Source of the DNA: Gudongella sp034004165 | GTDB lineage: Bacteria; Bacillota; Clostridia; Tissierellales; Tissierellaceae | Direction of reading: 5' to 3' | DNA: 8,708 nt | Assembly (NCBI GenBank): GCA_034004165.1 | Contig: JAVEXI010000062.1 | Coordinates: 1-8,708 of the forward strand | Shown: piece by piece, positions 5,832-8,708 of the stretch | Layout: each line of letters opens with the position of its first letter | Numbering within the stretch: the first letter of the stretch is position 1 | Translations under genes and position numbers: made by a program | The notes under the pieces: model-generated | What the model was told of the DNA's origin: nothing | The model's database searches: none | Seen by the model: only the letters and a program-made list of their open reading frames with translations

Positions 5832-6401
5832 ATGATAAGAGATCTTGTACTGAAAAACAGAACATATAGAAGGTTCTATCAGGATGTGGCAATTTCAGAG
5901 GCTGAGCTCCTCGATTGGATTGACTTAGCGAGACTTACATCAACAGGTGCTAATCTGCAACAGCTTAGATACGTTTTGTCGTTTACTCCTGAGAAAAACG
6001 AAGAAATATTTAAGGAACTTAAATGGGCAGCCTATCTTAAGGATTGGGATGGACCAGAAGAAGGCGAAAAGCCATCCGCATATATAATAATGCTATCTGA
6101 TAACACAATCAGTACAAACATATACTGGAATCACGGTTTGGCATGTCAGAGTATTTTGCTGGGAGCTGTAGAAAAAGGTTATGGCGCATGTATGTTTGGC
6201 AGTTTTAACAAAAATAATCTAAGAGAAAAGCTTAGAATATCTGACCAGTATGAAATTTTAATGGTCATAGCTCTGGGTAAACCTAAAGAGGTAGTAGTGC
6301 TGGATGATATAGGAGCAGATGGCGATGTGAAGTACTGGAGAGATGAGAACGGTGTTCATCACGTTCCAAAGAGAAAGCTTGAGGATTTGATAATAGAATA
6401 A
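5832..6401 (+). CDS. Nitroreductase family protein
   Basis: This 189-residue protein has the pattern of small FMN-dependent nitroreductases, usually homodimers with the active site at the interface. Visible features are the N-terminal FMN-phosphate motif NRTYRRF (9-15), STGANLQQLR in the position of the family SPSGxNxQPW, an AAYL helix and lid region, GACMFGSF in place of the GLGTCWIG-type segment, and a C-terminal VIALGKPKE. I place the start at ATG 5832, not ATG 5826, on RBS spacing. It is the second gene of an operon with the split-barrel flavoprotein. The likely reaction is NAD(P)H-dependent reduction of a nitro, quinone or enone substrate; the actual substrate cannot be predicted. Confidence 0.85.
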   Translation: MIRDLVLKNRTYRRFYQDVAISEAELLDWIDLARLTSTGANLQQLRYVLSFTPEKNEEIFKELKWAAYLKDWDGPEEGEKPSAYIIMLSDNTISTNIYWNHGLACQSILLGAVEKGYGACMFGSFNKNNLREKLRISDQYEILMVIALGKPKEVVVLDDIGADGDVKYWRDENGVHHVPKRKLEDLIIE

Positions 6402-6417
6402 GGTAACAAGCACAAAG

Positions 6418-6441
6418 AAAGGGCGAATATTTCGCCCTTTT
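6418..6441. terminator. Bidirectional terminator between convergent operons
   Basis: The 10-bp stem AAAGGGCGAA/TTCGCCCTTT with a 3-nt loop runs into T on the + strand and TTTCTTTG on the - strand. It lies 16 nt after the nitroreductase stop and overlaps the GNAT stop codon (6442-6440), so it serves both convergent operons. Confidence 0.85.
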
Positions 6442-6979
6442 ATAGTTTGTAGAAATCTTTTTTAAGACAGCTCATCACGAGCATATCTGAGTATTCACCA
6501 TAAGAATAGAAATCTTCTCTAAGCCTGCCCTCTTCAACGAATCCACACTTTTTATAGCATTCTCTTCCTGCCATATTGTGTTCATTAACGGTGAGTTCAA
6601 CTTTATTCAGGTTCATTTGATCGAATGCAAACTTCAATAACAGACTTATAGCCTCTGTTCCAATGCCTTTTCCATGCAATTCCTTTTTACCTATAACAAT
6701 CCCGAGAGTTGCCTTCCTGCTGACCCAGTCAATTTTCATTAAATCGACCTGACCTATGTAGCTTCCATCTTTATGAGCAATTACAAATCCTCTAATATCA
6801 CTGGTTTTATTAAGCATCGCTTTTAGGAAGTTTTCTGTGTCAGTTCTTGTATGTGGGTAGAGGAATAAGCCGCTCAAAAACTTTGTTACTTCGCCATCAT
6901 TTACCCAATTTTGAATATCATCTATATCATCCATGCGGTATTCTCTGAGCATTATGTTTTCTCCAATTAGATGTGGCAT
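6440..6979 (-). CDS. GNAT family N-acetyltransferase (RimJ/RimL-like)
   Basis: This 179-residue protein carries the GNAT fold order of the RimJ/RimL subgroup: an N-terminal GENIMLREYRMDD (6-18), a central GQVDLMKIDW strand pair, the acetyl-CoA loop HGKGIGT (102-108, matching Q/R-x-x-G-x-G/A), and a C-terminal NEHNMAGRECYKKCGFVEEG that is nearly canonical for motif B. Such enzymes acetylate ribosomal protein N-termini, antibiotics or small amines; the acceptor cannot be deduced. The ATG directly abuts the stop codon of the upstream pseudouridine synthase gene, and its SD (AAGGAG, 6994-6989) lies inside that gene, so the two are translationally coupled. It is last in the leftward three-gene operon. 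Confidence 0.88.
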   Translation of the reverse strand: MPHLIGENIMLREYRMDDIDDIQNWVNDGEVTKFLSGLFLYPHTRTDTENFLKAMLNKTSDIRGFVIAHKDGSYIGQVDLMKIDWVSRKATLGIVIGKKELHGKGIGTEAISLLLKFAFDQMNLNKVELTVNEHNMAGRECYKKCGFVEEGRLREDFYSYGEYSDMLVMSCLKKDFYKL

Positions 6980-7660
6980 TTAAATCAGCTCCTTAATTGA
7001 GTTTGAAAATTGATTCCACGGTTCTGTATCGTCAGGTAGAGATTTTAATTCCATAATTCTGTTGTCAGCAGGATGCCTTATTGTTAGGCTGTAAGACCAA
7101 AGTGCAATCTGTGTCCAGCCCTTCTTTTTCATAAATACCCTGTTATATTTATTGTCTCCCCAGATTGGAAGCCCAGCATTGGCAAGCTGAACCCTTATTT
7201 GGTGATGTCTGCCAGTTTTTAGCCTGACTTTTAGTAAAGATAGCTTCTCAAACTCGTCAGAATCAACCCGTGAAATCACCGAGTAGCTCAATTCAGCTTT
7301 TTTAGCTCCAGGGGTTTCAGCTTCAACTACCTTACTCATGTTTATTGTTCGGAGTTTTTTAAGATGGTCTGTCAGAACTACTTCATTTTTTTCAGCGTTT
7401 CCACAGACAACCGCAAGATATTCCTTGATTATTGTATTTTCTGAGACCTGTCGAGATAACTTTGAGGCAGCGTTCTTGTTTTTTCCATATACAATGACTC
7501 CACCAACGGGTCTGTCCAGTCTGTGTATGAGGTGTAGACCATTCCTATCGAGAATGGCCATAAGGTCATCGTCACCTGTTTTATCGCTTTGAGATGCGAT
7601 ACCTGGTGGCTTTTCGGCCACCAGGATATTATTGTCTTCATATATAATATTTATGTCCAT
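6980..7660 (-). CDS. RluA-type pseudouridine synthase
   Basis: This 226-residue protein shows the RluA-family catalytic motif HRLDRPVGG (46-54) with the nucleophile Asp49, followed by KEYLAVV (79-85) and the substrate-side TGRHHQIR (149-156). It starts close to the catalytic domain (YEDNNILVAEKPPG at 7-20) and has no room for an N-terminal S4 RNA-binding domain, so it belongs with the short RluA-like enzymes that isomerise uridine to pseudouridine in rRNA or tRNA. Its target RNA is unknown. The ATG lies 2 nt after the racemase stop with no convincing SD, so translation is probably coupled to the upstream gene; its own stop abuts the GNAT start. Confidence 0.88.
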   Translation of the reverse strand: MDINIIYEDNNILVAEKPPGIASQSDKTGDDDLMAILDRNGLHLIHRLDRPVGGVIVYGKNKNAASKLSRQVSENTIIKEYLAVVCGNAEKNEVVLTDHLKKLRTINMSKVVEAETPGAKKAELSYSVISRVDSDEFEKLSLLKVRLKTGRHHQIRVQLANAGLPIWGDNKYNRVFMKKKGWTQIALWSYSLTIRHPADNRIMELKSLPDDTEPWNQFSNSIKELI

Positions 7661-7662
7661 GC

Positions 7663-8493
7663 CTATATATTAACCAGACCTTCTACGACTATATCTACAG
7701 TACCATCAAGCAATATTGATTTAGGCTGATTATCTTGCCATTTGACCTTGATAGCCAAGCTACCGCCAGGCTGTTTAATCTCCATGTCGGTGTCTGTACC
7801 CTTAAGATATGAAATAGCAGCGCCCAGTGCTGCAGTTCCTGATGCACAACTTCTTTCCCAGACCAGAGAATCAGTCTCTTTGACATAGACTACAGGATCT
7901 GCAGATGAATCTTCAAAGTTGTGATACATTACGCCAAAAGCTTCAAAGTTTTCCTGTTCCATTTTCTCTCGAACCAGTTGTAAGAACTCACTTCGACTTC
8001 TCAGGCTTTCTTCATCAACCACAAAGTGGGTAATTCCAGGGAAATCAACTCTAATTGCTGCTCTTGATTCACCACTTATAATGAATTCTTCTGCAATAAT
8101 ACTTGTAGGCAGCGGCATTTCGATGGAAGCCCTAAAAGCATTTGGGCTGTCTGTTCTTTTTACCTTACAAATCAGGCCCATATCAAATCCTGACACCTGA
8201 ATTGGAACGATATATCCATCTTCTGAAGTCTCAACTTGTGGGTATTCAGCATACACCATATATGCCGCTAAAGCACGACTGGCATTGCCGCAAAACTCTC
8301 CACCCATCATCTGAAGTCGTACTCCGTCCTCATTTCCAAGGGACTTTTCGATAAAGCCAACCTGCTCAGCGTTAAGGCTTCCCGGTCCCATTAGGGCTTT
8401 AGCTACTCTGCTGTGTAACCCCCTGGGAACCTGATCCAGTACGAATACCGTAGTGTTTCCTGCAGGGCTGGTTTTAATAAAATTTAGCTTCAT
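7663..8493 (-). CDS. DapF-superfamily racemase, CntK (histidine racemase)-like
   Basis: This 276-residue cytosolic protein is a cofactor-independent two-cysteine racemase/epimerase. Catalytic cysteines are Cys68 in GGEFCGNAS and Cys216 in SCASGTAAL, matching the two-thiol acid/base mechanism of DapF. The N-terminal TSPAGNTT replaces the GLGND motif of true diaminopimelate epimerase. From memory, staphylococcal histidine racemase CntK has comparable blocks (PSGNMT, EQVGFIE, NEFCGNAT, SLIWENSCGSGTA, QPGGS); here EQVGFIE, SLVWERSCASGTA and QPGGS appear in the same order. I therefore favour a CntK-like amino-acid racemase over DapF. No opine-metallophore synthase genes (cntL, cntM) are adjacent, so the D-amino acid may have another use. 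I choose ATG 8493 because GAGGAAG lies 7 nt upstream; ATG 8511 has no SD. First gene of the leftward operon. Confidence 0.8.
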   Translation of the reverse strand: MKLNFIKTSPAGNTTVFVLDQVPRGLHSRVAKALMGPGSLNAEQVGFIEKSLGNEDGVRLQMMGGEFCGNASRALAAYMVYAEYPQVETSEDGYIVPIQVSGFDMGLICKVKRTDSPNAFRASIEMPLPTSIIAEEFIISGESRAAIRVDFPGITHFVVDEESLRSRSEFLQLVREKMEQENFEAFGVMYHNFEDSSADPVVYVKETDSLVWERSCASGTAALGAAISYLKGTDTDMEIKQPGGSLAIKVKWQDNQPKSILLDGTVDIVVEGLVNI

Positions 8494-8500
8494 CTCATCA

Positions 8501-8508
8501 CTTCCTCT
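8501..8508 (-). promoter_or_regulatory. Ribosome binding site that sets the racemase start
   Basis: AGAGGAAG read leftward is 7 nt before ATG 8493. It lies downstream of the alternative ATG 8511, which itself has no purine-rich site before it. Confidence 0.75.
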
Positions 8509-8517
8509 CATGCTTTT

Positions 8518-8526
8518 AGTATAGCA
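8518..8526 (-). promoter_or_regulatory. Extended -10 promoter of the racemase operon
   Basis: Read leftward, TGCTATACT combines a TGn extension with a TATACT -10 (8523-8518). No good -35 lies 16-18 bp upstream. The transcript would start near 8511, the position of the rejected ATG, supporting ATG 8493 as the translated start. Confidence 0.55.
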
Positions 8527-8572
8527 AAGAAGTAAAGGAATAGCATCAGTTAGTTCAAAAATTTTGACCCAC

Positions 8573-8616
8573 GGGGACAGTCCGAGACCAGTGAAAAAGA
8601 GGTCTCAAATATCCCC
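8573..8616. repeat. Nested hairpin resembling a REP-type palindrome
   Basis: An outer stem GGGGA (8573-8577)/TCCCC (8612-8616) encloses an inner perfect stem GAGACC (8584-8589)/GGTCTC (8601-8606) with an 11-nt loop. It is much more GC-rich than its AT-rich surroundings. The start (GGGGACAGTCC) resembles, from memory, short palindromes associated with REP elements and their Y1-type transposases, but only one copy is in the window. Nothing else is evident in 8617-8708 apart from AAGAGGA near the right edge, which could be an SD for a gene beyond it. Confidence 0.45.
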
Positions 8617-8708
8617 AATTTACCTTAAAATATAATAATTCTTAAGATTTAGGTCTAAAAAACCTATATTTGCAAAAATACAAAAATTATCAAAATATAA
8701 AGAGGATA

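Noticed and set aside
7338..7592. Open frame on the + strand inside the pseudouridine synthase region
   Set aside because: It is antisense to a well-supported gene with intact catalytic motifs and has no start signals.
8494..8511. ATG 8511 as the racemase start
   Set aside because: No Shine-Dalgarno precedes it, and the extended -10 at 8523-8518 would put the transcript start at about this point.

Overview
The window is low-GC DNA with strong Shine-Dalgarno sites, sigma-A type promoters and many rho-independent terminators. It reads as a bacterial chromosome from an anaerobic Firmicute of the Clostridia type. A tungsten/molybdenum aldehyde oxidoreductase operon, flavin enzymes and an apparent selenoprotein all fit an anaerobe. 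The species cannot be fixed from the sequence. I see no insertion sequence, phage gene, CRISPR array, tRNA or rRNA.

Layout. (1) 1-287: 3' end of recR on the + strand, with an apparent one-base frameshift near position 24, then a terminator hairpin. (2) 516-1859: a single-gene unit for a class III FAD/NAD(P)-dependent disulfide-reductase-like enzyme. It ends in a terminator shared with the convergent next gene. (3) 1905-2654 (- strand): an ArsM/AS3MT-type arsenite methyltransferase interrupted by an in-frame TGA. The TGA lies exactly where the family has a catalytic, arsenic-binding cysteine, and a hairpin with the shape of a bacterial SECIS element follows it. I therefore annotate one 249-residue selenoprotein, not a 192-residue truncated protein. 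(4) 2655-3000: a divergent control region. It holds an extended -10 promoter for the methyltransferase, a large inverted repeat, a near-consensus promoter for the rightward operon, and a structured leader whose basal stem competes with a strong terminator (riboswitch-like attenuator). (5) 3001-5127: an aldehyde ferredoxin oxidoreductase (AOR) family gene and a MoaD/ThiS-like sulfur-carrier gene 3 nt later, then a terminator. (6) 5252-6401: an operon of a pyridoxamine-phosphate-oxidase-fold flavoprotein and a small nitroreductase. (7) 6440-8493 (- strand): a tightly coupled operon, in transcription order a CntK/DapF-like cofactor-independent racemase, an RluA-type pseudouridine synthase and a GNAT acetyltransferase. 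It converges on the nitroreductase operon at a bidirectional terminator. (8) 8494-8708: promoter of that operon, a nested hairpin resembling a REP-type palindrome, and AT-rich sequence ending in a possible ribosome binding site for a gene beyond the window.

How the parts work together. The AOR and its small GG-ending partner form the clearest functional unit: the carrier probably supplies sulfur for the pterin cofactor the AOR needs. The operon seems to be controlled at transcription by a good promoter and then by a leader RNA whose ligand I could not identify. The selenocysteine-containing methyltransferase diverges from it and shares the control region. The most noteworthy observations are the predicted selenocysteine arsenite methyltransferase and the orphan attenuator RNA ahead of the AOR operon.
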